DNA of 47,381 bases from Muribaculaceae bacterium (GCA_016281825.1 JAEEJI010000068.1:1-47381); one strand, 5' to 3'; positions 16,626 to 25,769 are shown, numbered from the stretch's first letter. Program-made: numbers and translations. Notes: generated from the sequence alone by a model not told the origin.

Positions 16626-17939
16626 CTATTTCCAGACATTCTTGGGAACGATTTGTGTGGGATTGACGGCATCGAGGCCCTCGGGGAGGATGGTGTCATC
16701 AACCTTGTTGTTCTTGTTGTTGTAATTGGCGATAGTTCGGCTCACACTGAGCATAACGCCAAATGCCGCACTGATGACGAGGATGCTCGTACCGCCCGCC
16801 GAGATTAGCGGCAAAGGTTGGCCAGAGACGGGGAAGACCCCCACGTTGATGGCCATGTGGAACAGAGCCTGCAGTGTGATGAATGATGCCATACCGATGA
16901 TGAGCAGACTGGGCAAGACACGCGTACTGCGCTGCACTATCATCGCCGCTCGCGCTAGCAGCCACAGATACAGCACTAGCACGAACAAGCCACCGATGAT
17001 TCCAGTCTCCTCAATAATGATAGAGTAGATATAGTCACTGAATGCTAACGGCAGTCGGCTGCATTCGCGTGAGCTGCCGATACCCACACCCGTAGTACCA
17101 CCATGTGCCTGCGCCATGCGTGCAAACATCTCCTGTTGGTTCTTGTTGGTGATGGGACGGAAGCGTAGCGAGTCGTTGTACCACCAGTCGTGTATACGTC
17201 CCTTGCGGAGGTCGCTACGATCCTCGATGTCGCGCTCTACCACGGCAGTCGTGCCATTTTCTTGCGCCAACACCTCGTCCATCTTCTCATTGTGCTTCTT
17301 GATACCCATGAAGCCTCCGGCAAAGATGCCATACGCCAGCAAGACAATGGCAATTTTCTTGAACTTCGCACCACCGATGAGCATCATTGCCATACTGATG
17401 GCCATCAGCAGGATGGTGTTGGTCAAGCCGCTTTTGAACATCAGTCCGCCATAGATGGCCACAGCGATGGCAGAAGCCACCAAGCCGAAGTTACTCACAT
17501 CGCGGTTTTTCTGGCTCTTAGCCAAGATATAGCTCAACAATGTGACAATTGAAAACTTGGCTAGTTCGGCTGGTTGCAGCGTGACCCCCGGCAGAATCTT
17601 CATGGCACGTCGTGCACCATTGACAATTTCTCCTGCCGCCATCACATAAATCAGCGTAAAGACGGTGAACAATGCCAGTCCCGGAATCATCACATAGAGA
17701 AACTTGCTGCTGTTATAGTCGATGCGGTGCAAGAAGAACACCAGCAGGGCTCCGGCACCCAGAAACTTGCACTGATTGATGATGGGGCCGTAGACACCTT
17801 GTGTGGCAATCACACGACTCGACGCGCTATACCCCTCGACAATCGAGATGATGATGAGCGTGAAGTAGATGCCCCAGATCCATGGGTCACCATGTTTCTG
17901 AGCAATCTCGTTGTACTTTGTCTGTTTTTCTTGTGTCAT
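16626..17939 (-). CDS. ftsW: Septal peptidoglycan polymerase FtsW (SEDS family)
   Basis: The 437-aa protein has about ten hydrophobic membrane segments. SEDS-family features include the region GARRAMKILPGVTLQPAELA (with the conserved PxELAK-type start of a helix) and the C-terminal PVSGQPLPLISAGGTSIL. FtsW is the lipid II glycosyltransferase that works with FtsI at the septum. A charged periplasmic loop near 205-250 holds the stretch EERDIEDRSDLRKGR-like residues before the SSREC segment. ftsI lies in the same cluster. Placement between murD and murG is the standard dcw order. Confidence 0.95.
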   Translation of the reverse strand: MTQEKQTKYNEIAQKHGDPWIWGIYFTLIIISIVEGYSASSRVIATQGVYGPIINQCKFLGAGALLVFFLHRIDYNSSKFLYVMIPGLALFTVFTLIYVMAAGEIVNGARRAMKILPGVTLQPAELAKFSIVTLLSYILAKSQKNRDVSNFGLVASAIAVAIYGGLMFKSGLTNTILLMAISMAMMLIGGAKFKKIAIVLLAYGIFAGGFMGIKKHNEKMDEVLAQENGTTAVVERDIEDRSDLRKGRIHDWWYNDSLRFRPITNKNQQEMFARMAQAHGGTTGVGIGSSRECSRLPLAFSDYIYSIIIEETGIIGGLFVLVLYLWLLARAAMIVQRSTRVLPSLLIIGMASFITLQALFHMAINVGVFPVSGQPLPLISAGGTSILVISAAFGVMLSVSRTIANYNNKNNKVDDTILPEGLDAVNPTQIVPKNVWK

Positions 17940-17954
17940 TGCAGGGACTGTTGA

Positions 17955-17990
17955 CTAGAGGCACTAGACTGACTAGATGTTCTAGAAGTA
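17955..17990. repeat. 9-bp tandem array, core CTAGANNNN, four units (murD-ftsW junction)
   Basis: CTAGA starts at 17955, 17964, 17973 and 17982. It is directly followed by an AACTNNN array, so two array families with different periods are joined in one 62-bp gap. Confidence 0.85.
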
Positions 17991-17992
17991 TA

Positions 17993-18020
17993 AACTATTA
18001 ACTATAAACTATTAACTCTT
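17993..18020. repeat. 7-bp tandem array, core AACTNNN, four units, over the murD stop codon
   Basis: Units start at 17993, 18000, 18007 and 18014. The murD stop (18002-18004) and its last residues (Val-Asn-Ser-Leu) are inside the array. Confidence 0.82.
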
Positions 18021-19336
18021 TCTTTGAACTGGCGGCCACGGTCTTCATAACTTGTGAATAGGTCGAAGCTGGCACAACACGGCGAGAGTAACACAGTGTC
18101 GCCGTTCTGTGCCAACTGATGGCACTTCTCAACGCATTCGGCCATCGAGCCTGCATCGGTCACCACAGGCACCTTGCCATCGAAAAACGCGTGCAACTTG
18201 CGGTTGTCCACGCCCAGGCAGACGATGGCCTTGACCTTCTCGAGCACGAACGGCTCAATCTCGGTGTAGTCGTTGCCCTTGTCCTTGCCGCCCAGGATGA
18301 GTACCACCGGGTCGCGCATGCTCTCAAGGGCATACCAAGTCGAGTTGACGTTAGTGGCCTTGGAGTCGTTGATCCAGCGCACGCCGTCCAGGGTGCGGAC
18401 ATATTCCAGCCGGTGTTCCACAGCCTGAAAGTCGCTCAAGGCGCGACGGATGACCTCGTTCTTAATATTGAGCACACTGGCACTGATACTGGCTGCCATG
18501 GAGTTATACAGGTTGTGCAGACCTTGGATGGCTATCTCTTGAGTGGGCATTGACCAAGGCTCACCGTCAACATTGACAGTCATCACACCATCGCTGACCC
18601 ATGCCGTGCAGCCATCGGGGTTCTCAGCACTGAACGGCATCATGCGAGCCTCGGTGCGCATCTGCTTCAGCTGTGCCGAGATGATGGGATCGTCCTGCCA
18701 GTAGATGAACACATCGTCGGGCCCTTGGTTGCGCATGATGCGGAACTTGGCGGCGACATAATTCTCCATCTTGTGGTCATAGCGGTCTAGATGGTCGGGT
18801 GTGATATTGAGCAATACGGCGATGTTAGCCTTGAACTCATACATGTTGTCTAGTTGGAAACTGCTCAATTCGATAACATATACATCGTGCGGATCCTCGG
18901 CCACCTGCAGTGCCAAACTGTTGCCTACATTGCCAGCCAACCCCACGTCCAAGCCTGCCTCCTTGAGGATGTGATAGGTAAGCATCGTGGTCGTAGTCTT
19001 GCCATTGCTGCCGGTGATGCACACCATCCGTGACTGCGTGTAGCGGCCGGCAAACTCTATCTCACTGATGATGGGGATGCCACGCTCGGTTGCCTTAACC
19101 ACCAAGGGTGCCTCACAGGGGATGCCCGGACTCTTGACAATCTCGTCGGCATTGAGGATGAGTTCCTCGGTGTGGCCGCCCTCCTCCCAACGGATGCCAT
19201 GACTGTCGAGCATCTCCTTATACTTTGGCTTGATGTGCCCCATATCGCTCAGAAACACGTCCATACCCTTGGCTTGGGCGAGTACGGCAGCTCCAGCACC
19301 GCTCTCGCCACCACCTAATACGACTAATCTTTTCAT
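18002..19336 (-). CDS. murD: UDP-N-acetylmuramoyl-L-alanine--D-glutamate ligase
   Basis: MurD adds D-glutamate to UDP-MurNAc-L-Ala. The N-terminal motif VVLGGGESGAGAAVLA and the ATP loop GSNGKTTT (109-116) are typical, as are LNITPDHLDRYD and VRWINDSKATN in the later domains. The 444-aa length is normal. It lies 31 bp after mraY. The C-terminal four residues fall in a tandem array. Confidence 0.97.
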   Translation of the reverse strand: MKRLVVLGGGESGAGAAVLAQAKGMDVFLSDMGHIKPKYKEMLDSHGIRWEEGGHTEELILNADEIVKSPGIPCEAPLVVKATERGIPIISEIEFAGRYTQSRMVCITGSNGKTTTTMLTYHILKEAGLDVGLAGNVGNSLALQVAEDPHDVYVIELSSFQLDNMYEFKANIAVLLNITPDHLDRYDHKMENYVAAKFRIMRNQGPDDVFIYWQDDPIISAQLKQMRTEARMMPFSAENPDGCTAWVSDGVMTVNVDGEPWSMPTQEIAIQGLHNLYNSMAASISASVLNIKNEVIRRALSDFQAVEHRLEYVRTLDGVRWINDSKATNVNSTWYALESMRDPVVLILGGKDKGNDYTEIEPFVLEKVKAIVCLGVDNRKLHAFFDGKVPVVTDAGSMAECVEKCHQLAQNGDTVLLSPCCASFDLFTSYEDRGRQFKERVNSL

Positions 19337-19367
19337 ATATTTTTCTTTTTAGTAAACGAGTTTCGAT

Positions 19368-20750
19368 TTACCTGACCTTGAAAGTGACGAAGGTGAGGAC
19401 GGCGAGGATGATACTTACCAGCAAGAAGCGGATGACAATCTTGTTCTCGGGGATGGCGTTGGCGGGCTTTTGAAACTTGACGTTCATAATTTTGCCAGCA
19501 GGAATCTGGAAATGGTGATGGAGGGGTGCCATCTTGAAAATGCGTTTTCCAGTACCAGTTTTCTTCTTGGTGTACTTGAAATAGCCCGTCTGAATGATGT
19601 TGCTCAACGCCTCGACGAAGAACACACCACAAAGAATGGGCAACAACCACTCCTTGCGCAGCAACAAGGCGAATACCCCCACGATGCCTCCCAGGCACAG
19701 GCTGCCCGTGTCGCCCATAAACACTTGGGCGGGATAGGAGTTGTACCACAGGAAGCCGAGTGTTGCTCCGATGAATGCGGCGGCAAAGATTACTAACTCG
19801 CCGCTGTTGGGGATATACATGATGTTGAGGTAAGCGGCATAGATGACGTTGCCGCTCAAATACGCCATGATGGCCAGTGCGACAGCATAGACCGCACTTG
19901 TACTGCTTGCCAAGCCGTCAAAGCCATCTGTGAGGTTGGCGGCATTGCTCACTGCGGTGACGATAAAGATTGCCAATGCAGCAAAGATGAGCCATCCGAT
20001 GCCGCGTGCGGTTTTTCCCTCAATGCCGAACCACTGCGCCACGCGGGCATAGTCAAAGTTGTGGTTTTTGATGAAGGGGATGGTGGTCTGGGTGCCTTTG
20101 ACTTGTGGGGCATGCACCACTTCCATCTGGCCTGTCTCGGGGTTGCGCACCTCGGTATTCTCGCTCATGACGATGGCGGGACTTGCCCACATCACTAGGG
20201 CGACAACGACACCTAGACCTACTTGTCCGATGATTTTGAACTTGCCTTTGAGACCTCGCTTGTCATGATGGGCAATTTTGATGTAGTCATCCAGGAAACC
20301 CAATGCGCCGCACCAAATGGTAGCAAGAATCATCAGCCACATGTAGATGTTGTTGAGTTTGCCCATGAGAAGGCACGGCAGCAAGATGGAGACGATAATG
20401 ATAATGCCTCCCATGCTCGGGGTCTGAGACTTGCGGTCTTTCTCTAGAGCCTTGGCAACATCATCTTTCTTCTCCTGGTCAGTCTCGTCCAGATTGTTAA
20501 GAACGAACTGGATTTTCTCGATAGCATCGGTGTGCGACACAATCTTCCCAGCATTGTCCAGGTCGCGCTGATTTTCACCGCCTTGCTTGGTGTAGTAACG
20601 CTCCAATTTCTTGATGATGGCTCCACCGATGACGATGGCGATGAACAGTGACAACGCCAACGTGATGCCGGCACGGAAAGTGATATAGTCCATCAGATGC
20701 GCTCCTGGCACATCAAATTGCTGTAGGTATTGAAACAGATGGTAAAGCAT
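19368..20750 (-). CDS. mraY: Phospho-N-acetylmuramoyl-pentapeptide transferase MraY (with Bacteroidota-type inserts)
   Basis: MraY transfers phospho-MurNAc-pentapeptide to undecaprenyl phosphate, making lipid I. Conserved motifs are TPSMGGIIII at about 110, the first Asp pair in LDDYIKIAHHDKRG, NLTDGFDGL and the HHHF motif in APLHHHFQ. At 460 aa it is about 100 residues longer than the E. coli protein. The extra length is a charged insert at about 55-105, between the first helix and the TPSMGG motif, and a soluble loop around TEVRNPETGQMEVVHAPQ. Long MraY is common in this phylum. Confidence 0.96.
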   Translation of the reverse strand: MLYHLFQYLQQFDVPGAHLMDYITFRAGITLALSLFIAIVIGGAIIKKLERYYTKQGGENQRDLDNAGKIVSHTDAIEKIQFVLNNLDETDQEKKDDVAKALEKDRKSQTPSMGGIIIIVSILLPCLLMGKLNNIYMWLMILATIWCGALGFLDDYIKIAHHDKRGLKGKFKIIGQVGLGVVVALVMWASPAIVMSENTEVRNPETGQMEVVHAPQVKGTQTTIPFIKNHNFDYARVAQWFGIEGKTARGIGWLIFAALAIFIVTAVSNAANLTDGFDGLASSTSAVYAVALAIMAYLSGNVIYAAYLNIMYIPNSGELVIFAAAFIGATLGFLWYNSYPAQVFMGDTGSLCLGGIVGVFALLLRKEWLLPILCGVFFVEALSNIIQTGYFKYTKKKTGTGKRIFKMAPLHHHFQIPAGKIMNVKFQKPANAIPENKIVIRFLLVSIILAVLTFVTFKVR

Positions 20751-20759
20751 TGTATTTAA

Positions 20760-20780
20760 TTAAGAATTAAGAATTAAGAC
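20760..20780. repeat. 7-bp tandem array, core TTAAGAN, three units
   Basis: Units start at 20760, 20767 and 20774 and lead directly into the 16-bp array that follows. It lies just upstream of the mraY start on the minus strand. Confidence 0.7.
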
Positions 20781-20825
20781 CGCGTTGCTGGTAGACTGCT
20801 TTGCTGGTAGACCGCGTTGCTGGTA
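20778..20825. repeat. 16-bp tandem array, three units (murE-mraY junction)
   Basis: Units GACCGCGTTGCTGGTA, GACTGCTTTGCTGGTA and GACCGCGTTGCTGGTA are contiguous at 20778, 20794 and 20810. The unit resembles the 22-bp hairpin repeat at 13920 and 13981 with part of its hairpin lost. Confidence 0.87.
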
Positions 20826-20834
20826 GACCAAAGT

Positions 20835-20862
20835 CTAAAGCCTAAAGTCTAACGTCTATATG
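20835..20862. repeat. 7-bp tandem array, core CTAANNN, four units
   Basis: Units start at 20835, 20842, 20849 and 20856; the last has CTAT in place of CTAA. It is the same family as 14003-14037 and again directly follows the GC-rich CTGGTAGAC repeat, so a composite block recurs at two junctions. It ends just before the murE stop codon. Confidence 0.8.
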
Positions 20863-20863
20863 G

Positions 20864-22312
20864 TTAGAAGCAGTCACGCAGCACTTCTCGATCGTCAAAG
20901 TGGTGCTTGACACCGTTTATTTCTTGATAGGTCTCATGTCCCTTTCCGGCTACGAGTACGACATCGCCCGGCTGTGCCAACATGCAAGCAGTGCGGATGG
21001 CCTCGCGGCGGTCGGTAATCATGATGGTGTGCTGACGGTCGTCATCAGTCAGTCCGGTCTCCATATCACGCAAGATGGCATCAGGATCCTCGGAACGTGG
21101 ATTGTCGCTTGTGAGGATGGTACGGTCGCTGCGTTGGGCGGCAGCATGTGCCATGATGGGTCGCTTGGTGGCGTCACGGTCTCCACCGCAGCCGCACACG
21201 GCGATAATTTGCCCCTTGCCACGCACCAAGTCGCGGATGGTGTCGAGCACGTTGATAAGCGCATCGGGCGTGTGGGCATAGTCGACAATGGCAGTAAACC
21301 CTTTGGGTGCATGCAGCGTCTGGAAGCGTCCATCGGCGGGTTGCAGCTGGCTCAACTGCACCAACACCTCGTCACGATCAATGCCCAGCAACATGGCAGT
21401 GGCAGCGATTGCAGTGAGGTTATAGGCGTTGAAGCGGCCTGTGAGCATCACCTCGACATCGCGGTCGTTGATTTGCAGACTCATGCCATCGATACGCTCC
21501 TCAACCAACTTGCAATTGAAGTCTGCCAGGGTGCGCAAAGCATAGGTGTAGTGACTAGCGCGGCAGTTCTGCAGCATCACCTTGCCCACCTTGTCATCGG
21601 CATTGACAAGGGCAAAAGCGTTGTCAGGCAAGGCATCAAAGAACATCTTCTTGGCACGCAAGTAGTCGTCCATCGTCTTGTGGAAGTCCAAATGATCCTG
21701 AGTGAGGTTGGTAAACACGCCTCCTGCCCATTGCAGCCCGTCGACTCGGTGCTGGGCGCAAGCATGACTACTCACTTCCATGAAGGCATAGTCACAACCT
21801 GCTTCGACCATCTCGTGCAACAAGCGGTTGAGTGTGAGGTGGTCGGGGGTTGTCTGTGCTGCTGCTTCCTCTCGGCGGTCAATCATGTTCTTCACCGTCG
21901 AAAGCAATCCGGCCTTGTAGCCCAGGCTCTGCATCATCTCGTAGAGCAGTGTGGCAATGGTTGTCTTGCCGTTGGTGCCTGTTACGCCCACCAGTCGCAA
22001 ATGCTCGCTAGGACGGTCATACCACTCGCTGGCGACCAATGCCAACGCTCGGGTGCTATCGGGTACCACGACGTAGGTGACGCGTTCGTCAAGCGCATCA
22101 GGCAGTGTTTGGCACAGAATAGCCGATGCCCCTTGGGCGATGACCTGCGGGATGAAGCGATGGGCGTCGACTGCCACTCCAACGACGGCGACAAAGAGTT
22201 CGCCACCCTTGACCTTTCGTGAGTCACACAGTACGTCGGTAATGTCGATGTCGGTGGGGCCTACCACTTGGGTGGTCTCAGCGCGACGGAGAAGTTCGTA
22301 AAGTTTCTTCAT
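20864..22312 (-). CDS. murE: UDP-N-acetylmuramoyl-tripeptide synthetase, probably meso-DAP-adding
   Basis: MurE adds the third residue of the stem peptide. The ATP loop is GTNGKTT at 112-118 and VDYAHTPDAL is at about 343-352. The motif DNPR at 403-406 (TSDNPRSEDP) is the residue set that recognises meso-diaminopimelate rather than lysine, so a DAP-type wall is inferred. The 482-aa length is normal. It follows ftsI by only 6 bp, which suggests coupling with ftsI. Confidence 0.96.
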   Translation of the reverse strand: MKKLYELLRRAETTQVVGPTDIDITDVLCDSRKVKGGELFVAVVGVAVDAHRFIPQVIAQGASAILCQTLPDALDERVTYVVVPDSTRALALVASEWYDRPSEHLRLVGVTGTNGKTTIATLLYEMMQSLGYKAGLLSTVKNMIDRREEAAAQTTPDHLTLNRLLHEMVEAGCDYAFMEVSSHACAQHRVDGLQWAGGVFTNLTQDHLDFHKTMDDYLRAKKMFFDALPDNAFALVNADDKVGKVMLQNCRASHYTYALRTLADFNCKLVEERIDGMSLQINDRDVEVMLTGRFNAYNLTAIAATAMLLGIDRDEVLVQLSQLQPADGRFQTLHAPKGFTAIVDYAHTPDALINVLDTIRDLVRGKGQIIAVCGCGGDRDATKRPIMAHAAAQRSDRTILTSDNPRSEDPDAILRDMETGLTDDDRQHTIMITDRREAIRTACMLAQPGDVVLVAGKGHETYQEINGVKHHFDDREVLRDCF

Positions 22313-22318
22313 ATAGCG

Positions 22319-24424
22319 TTAGTGTTTTAGTGTCAGATTAATCACTTGTCCTCGAGCATATTGGCTACCAGCCGCGAGACTTTGTCCTACCACATATCCG
22401 TTACCTGAGAACCTCACACACAGGCCCGCGTCTTCCAGGCGCCGGATGGCGTCACGGACGGCGAGGCCTCGCACATTAGGCACACCGCTCTGTGTGGGAG
22501 CGGGCTGCTGGAACACTTTGGCGTGCTGCATGGCGAGGCCTTTCTTCACGTTGCTTGTGTGTTTTGGATTAGTACTGGCAAAGAGTGTGGCTTGTGAGGG
22601 TGCTTTCTGCACCTGTTTCCCGTCTTTGTCGACGGTCATCGCATAGTTCGGTTCGTTGCCCAACAATCCGCGGGCATACATTTTCAGGGCAATATTCTTG
22701 AGGACCATGCCGCTGCTCGCTCCAGCACCTCGGTTGGCGCCGAGCATCAGCACGATGCATGAGTATTTGGGGTTGTCATAAGGGAAGAATCCGCAGAACG
22801 CGAGGCGCTTCTGGTTGCCATAGTGTCCGTCGCTCGTAATGGTGTAAGCCGTTCCCGTCTTACCTGCGATGGGTACGCGCTCGTCTTGCACCCACTTGCG
22901 TGCGGTGCCGCGGCTGCCCCACACCACGTCGTGCAACATGATGCGCAACTTCTGTGCATTCTCAGGGCTGCACACCTGTTGACGGATGTATGTCACGGGC
23001 ACGATACTGTCAGGTTCGCCTTCGCGCGTGAGTTTCTTGACCAGGTGTGGCCGCACATACTTCCCGTCGTTGGCGATGGCGTTGTACATGGCCAGCGTGC
23101 TCAGTGGCGGAATGAGTGTCGAGTAACCGAACGCCATGCGGGTAAGGGCCACTCGGTCGGCACGGGTGTTGCCCAGACGTTGGATGATAGGGGTGCGTTC
23201 GCCACCGATACCTGAATGGAAAGGCTCGAAGAAGCCCATTCCCTTCAGTCGGTCATAGAATCCGCCCGGGTTACTGCCATACTTCTTGACGATAATCTTT
23301 GACATTCCCACATTTGACGAGGTCTCGATAATCTGTCGCGGAGTGAGTTGTGCGCCCCCATGAGGGTCGTTGATGACACGCCCCTCGTACAGCCATGTCG
23401 TGCCAGTGGGCATGGGCTCGTCAATGTTGTTGACGATACCGTCCTCCAAGGCAATCATCATCGAGATAGGTTTCATCACCGAACCAGGCTCGTAGCCTAG
23501 CACGGCATTGTTCACACCCTCGATATAGTCATTGAAGCCATCATCCCACTGCAGGTTGCTGATGGCCTTTATTTCGCCGGTGGCGACCTCCATAAGCACG
23601 GCGGTGCCCCAACGTGCATCAGTCTCCTTGCACATGTCGTAGAGTTCGTTCTCGACAATATCCTGCAGTGCAATGTTGATGGTTGTGGTGATATCATAGC
23701 CTGGCTTAGCCGGCACGCTCTCATGGTTGACGATGTTGTAGGTCAGCTGGATACGTGTAGCCTTGCCCGGCACGCCATAGAGCATGGTGTCGAGTGCCAT
23801 CTCCAAGCCCGAACGCCCATGTAATCCTTTGCGTGTCTCACTCTCTCCCACAGTGCCAATGCTTCGTGATGCCATCGACCCGTAGGGTTTGCAGCGCTTG
23901 GTCTCGCGCTCGCTATAGAGTCCGCTCTTGTTTTGTCCTTTGTTGAAGTAAGGGAATGTCTTGAGCCGCTCCCACTCGCCATGGGTGAGCAAACGGCGGA
24001 TGAGACGGTAGCTATGGTTCTTTTTCTTCTTGTCGGTGGTGATGCGCTCGTAGGCTCCAGCGAGTTCCTCCTGCCACTGTTGAGCGGTGCGTGACGGCTC
24101 AAGCACCGCCAACGAGTCGGCCAGCGCGGGCAGATACTTCATTAGTGTGTCTTTCTTGATACCCGCCGACAACCAGTCAACACGGGCAGTGAAGTATTGC
24201 AAGTTGGCTGCGAGCACAGTACCGTTGTCGGCAAGCAGTTTGCCTCGCTCAGGCTCGATGACAGTTTCTTGCGTGAGGATACTATCGGCCTTGGCGTTCC
24301 AGTCGCCAGCATAGATGACCGATGTCTTGACCATATCCCAGACGATGGCGGCCGAGAAAGCCAGCACAATTCCCACAACAAGTGAGTATCGCAGCAAGAT
24401 GTGTTTTTTGTTGGTCTCTTTCAT
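22319..24424 (-). CDS. ftsI: Septal peptidoglycan transpeptidase FtsI (PBP3-type) with a C-terminal PASTA domain
   Basis: This class B penicillin-binding protein has one membrane helix at about 9-29, a dimerisation domain and a transpeptidase domain. The active-site motifs are S315-V-M-K318 (EPGSVMKPIS), SSN at 369-371 and KTGTA at 522-526. A single PASTA domain occupies the end (about 645-701, VPNVRGLAVRDAIRRLEDAG). PASTA in FtsI is common in Bacteroidota. It cross-links septal peptidoglycan together with FtsW. The start overlaps the ftsL stop by 4 bp (ATGA), and murE begins 6 bp after its stop, indicating tight translational coupling. Confidence 0.96.
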   Translation of the reverse strand: MKETNKKHILLRYSLVVGIVLAFSAAIVWDMVKTSVIYAGDWNAKADSILTQETVIEPERGKLLADNGTVLAANLQYFTARVDWLSAGIKKDTLMKYLPALADSLAVLEPSRTAQQWQEELAGAYERITTDKKKKNHSYRLIRRLLTHGEWERLKTFPYFNKGQNKSGLYSERETKRCKPYGSMASRSIGTVGESETRKGLHGRSGLEMALDTMLYGVPGKATRIQLTYNIVNHESVPAKPGYDITTTINIALQDIVENELYDMCKETDARWGTAVLMEVATGEIKAISNLQWDDGFNDYIEGVNNAVLGYEPGSVMKPISMMIALEDGIVNNIDEPMPTGTTWLYEGRVINDPHGGAQLTPRQIIETSSNVGMSKIIVKKYGSNPGGFYDRLKGMGFFEPFHSGIGGERTPIIQRLGNTRADRVALTRMAFGYSTLIPPLSTLAMYNAIANDGKYVRPHLVKKLTREGEPDSIVPVTYIRQQVCSPENAQKLRIMLHDVVWGSRGTARKWVQDERVPIAGKTGTAYTITSDGHYGNQKRLAFCGFFPYDNPKYSCIVLMLGANRGAGASSGMVLKNIALKMYARGLLGNEPNYAMTVDKDGKQVQKAPSQATLFASTNPKHTSNVKKGLAMQHAKVFQQPAPTQSGVPNVRGLAVRDAIRRLEDAGLCVRFSGNGYVVGQSLAAGSQYARGQVINLTLKH

Positions 24425-24822
24425 TGTTCTTTCAGGTGGTAAGGTGGTTGTTCGGGTGAGGTAAGGTCGATGTGCATCGTGTCGACAAATGCCGTCATCT
24501 GGCTCTCGCGAATTTGTGAGTTATAGGCGGCGCTGGCGTTGACGCAATCGGTCTTAGCGTTCTCCAGCTCAAGTTTGAGGTCAATGACCTCTTTCATGTA
24601 GTTTTGGCAGACATACTTATTGCTGATGTACATCAGCGTCATGACGGTAGCCGCCACGATATACACAGCGTTGCGCTTAAAAAAGTCCCACGAGAGAAAA
24701 GAGCGTCCCTGCACGACACCCTTGACGGCTTTCTGTGCCTTGCGTTTGCGTTTCTTCTTGCTCTTGTCTCCTGCTGACGCCTCGTCGGCAGTAGGAATGA
24801 TCTGTTTGCTGTTGTCTGCCAT
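24421..24822 (-). CDS. ftsL: FtsL-like division protein (Bacteroidota type)
   Basis: The 133-aa protein starts at ATG 24822 (MADNSKQIIPTADEASAG). A frame open to 24864 would add 14 residues read from a tandem array and is not favoured. A Lys/Arg-rich cytoplasmic segment (about 20-35) precedes one membrane helix (AVYIVAATVMTLMYIS) and a short periplasmic coiled-coil region. FtsL with FtsB links FtsQ to FtsWI. Sequence similarity across the family is low; the call rests on topology, size and position between rsmH and ftsI, with which it overlaps by 4 bp. Confidence 0.85.
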   Translation of the reverse strand: MADNSKQIIPTADEASAGDKSKKKRKRKAQKAVKGVVQGRSFLSWDFFKRNAVYIVAATVMTLMYISNKYVCQNYMKEVIDLKLELENAKTDCVNASAAYNSQIRESQMTAFVDTMHIDLTSPEQPPYHLKEQ

Positions 24823-24829
24823 AGTGCTT

Positions 24830-24856
24830 GCTGGGATTACTGGGAAAACTGGGAAT
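24830..24856. repeat. 9-bp tandem array, core CTGGGANNN, three units (rsmH-ftsL junction)
   Basis: Units start at 24830, 24839 and 24848 and fill the gap between the rsmH stop (24858) and the ftsL start (24822). It shares the ACTGGGAA core with the array upstream of murC. Confidence 0.8.
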
Positions 24857-24857
24857 A

Positions 24858-25769
24858 TTAACAAACTTTCTCTGCTATGCGGAGTTTGGCGCTGCGAGCA
24901 CGAGGGTTTTGTGTCACCTCGTCATCACTGGGGACAATCACTTTGTTGTTGACCAGCACCAGCGGAGCTTCAATGCGTCCGTAGAAGTCCTTGATGACAT
25001 GCCCCTCAACGTTGCCGGTGCGCATGAAGTTCTTTACCAGACGGTCCTCTAGCGAGTGGTAGGTGATGATGACAAGCCTTCCGCCGGGTCGCAGCACTTC
25101 GAGCGATTGCTGCAGCAGACGTTTTAGCACGTCAATCTCGTGGTTCACCTCGATGCGCAGAGCCTGGAACAGCTGTGCCAACTCCTTCTTCTCCTGGTTG
25201 GGTCGGACAAGCGGCCTAACGACCTCGATGAGTTGCAGCGTGGTGTCAATGCTACGTTGTGCGCGTGCACGCACGATGGCTCGTGCCAGCTGCCGGCTTT
25301 GCCTGAGTTCACCATAAAGGTAGAACACGTCGGCCAAGCGTTCCTCGCTGTAAGTGGCGACAACTTGTCGCGCATCCAGTGTGCTAGACTGGTTCATACG
25401 CATATCCAATTGGCCATCGAACCGGAACGAAAAGCCACGTTCTTGGTCGTCGAAATGGTGGAACGACACACCCAAGTCAGCAAGGATTCCATCCACAGAT
25501 GGCACACCATAGAATCTCAAAAAATTCTTCAGGTAAGCAAAATTGCTCAGCACAAAAGTGAACCTCGGGTCATCAATGCGGTTGCGCCAGGCATCGATGT
25601 CTTGATCCATACCGTAAAGGTGGCCAAGCGATGAGAGGCACTCAATGATGGCACGACTGTGTCCACCACCGCCGAAAGTAACATCGACGTATGTGCCGTC
25701 TGGCTTGATATTCAAGCCGTTAAGGCACTCATTGAGCAAGGCGGGTATGTGATAAACAGGGTCGTTCAT
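24858..25769 (-). CDS. rsmH: 16S rRNA (cytosine1402-N4)-methyltransferase
   Basis: RsmH (MraW) methylates N4 of C1402 in the 16S rRNA decoding site with SAM. The SAM motif VDVTFGGGGHSRAIIE is near the start, ILADLGVSFHHFDDQERGFS is characteristic, and the C-terminus contains RLVIITYHSLEDRLVKNFM. The 303-aa length is normal. It is the first gene of the dcw cluster here; the usual upstream mraZ is absent, because the next gene upstream on the same strand is the LytTR regulator, 267 bp away and followed by a terminator. Confidence 0.97.
   Translation of the reverse strand: MNDPVYHIPALLNECLNGLNIKPDGTYVDVTFGGGGHSRAIIECLSSLGHLYGMDQDIDAWRNRIDDPRFTFVLSNFAYLKNFLRFYGVPSVDGILADLGVSFHHFDDQERGFSFRFDGQLDMRMNQSSTLDARQVVATYSEERLADVFYLYGELRQSRQLARAIVRARAQRSIDTTLQLIEVVRPLVRPNQEKKELAQLFQALRIEVNHEIDVLKRLLQQSLEVLRPGGRLVIITYHSLEDRLVKNFMRTGNVEGHVIKDFYGRIEAPLVLVNNKVIVPSDDEVTQNPRARSAKLRIAEKVC

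Noticed and set aside
20900-22222. Long plus-strand open frame (440 aa) opposite murE
   Set aside because: It is a shadow of the GC-rich third positions of murE; no recognisable domain, while the minus-strand murE carries all Mur ligase motifs.
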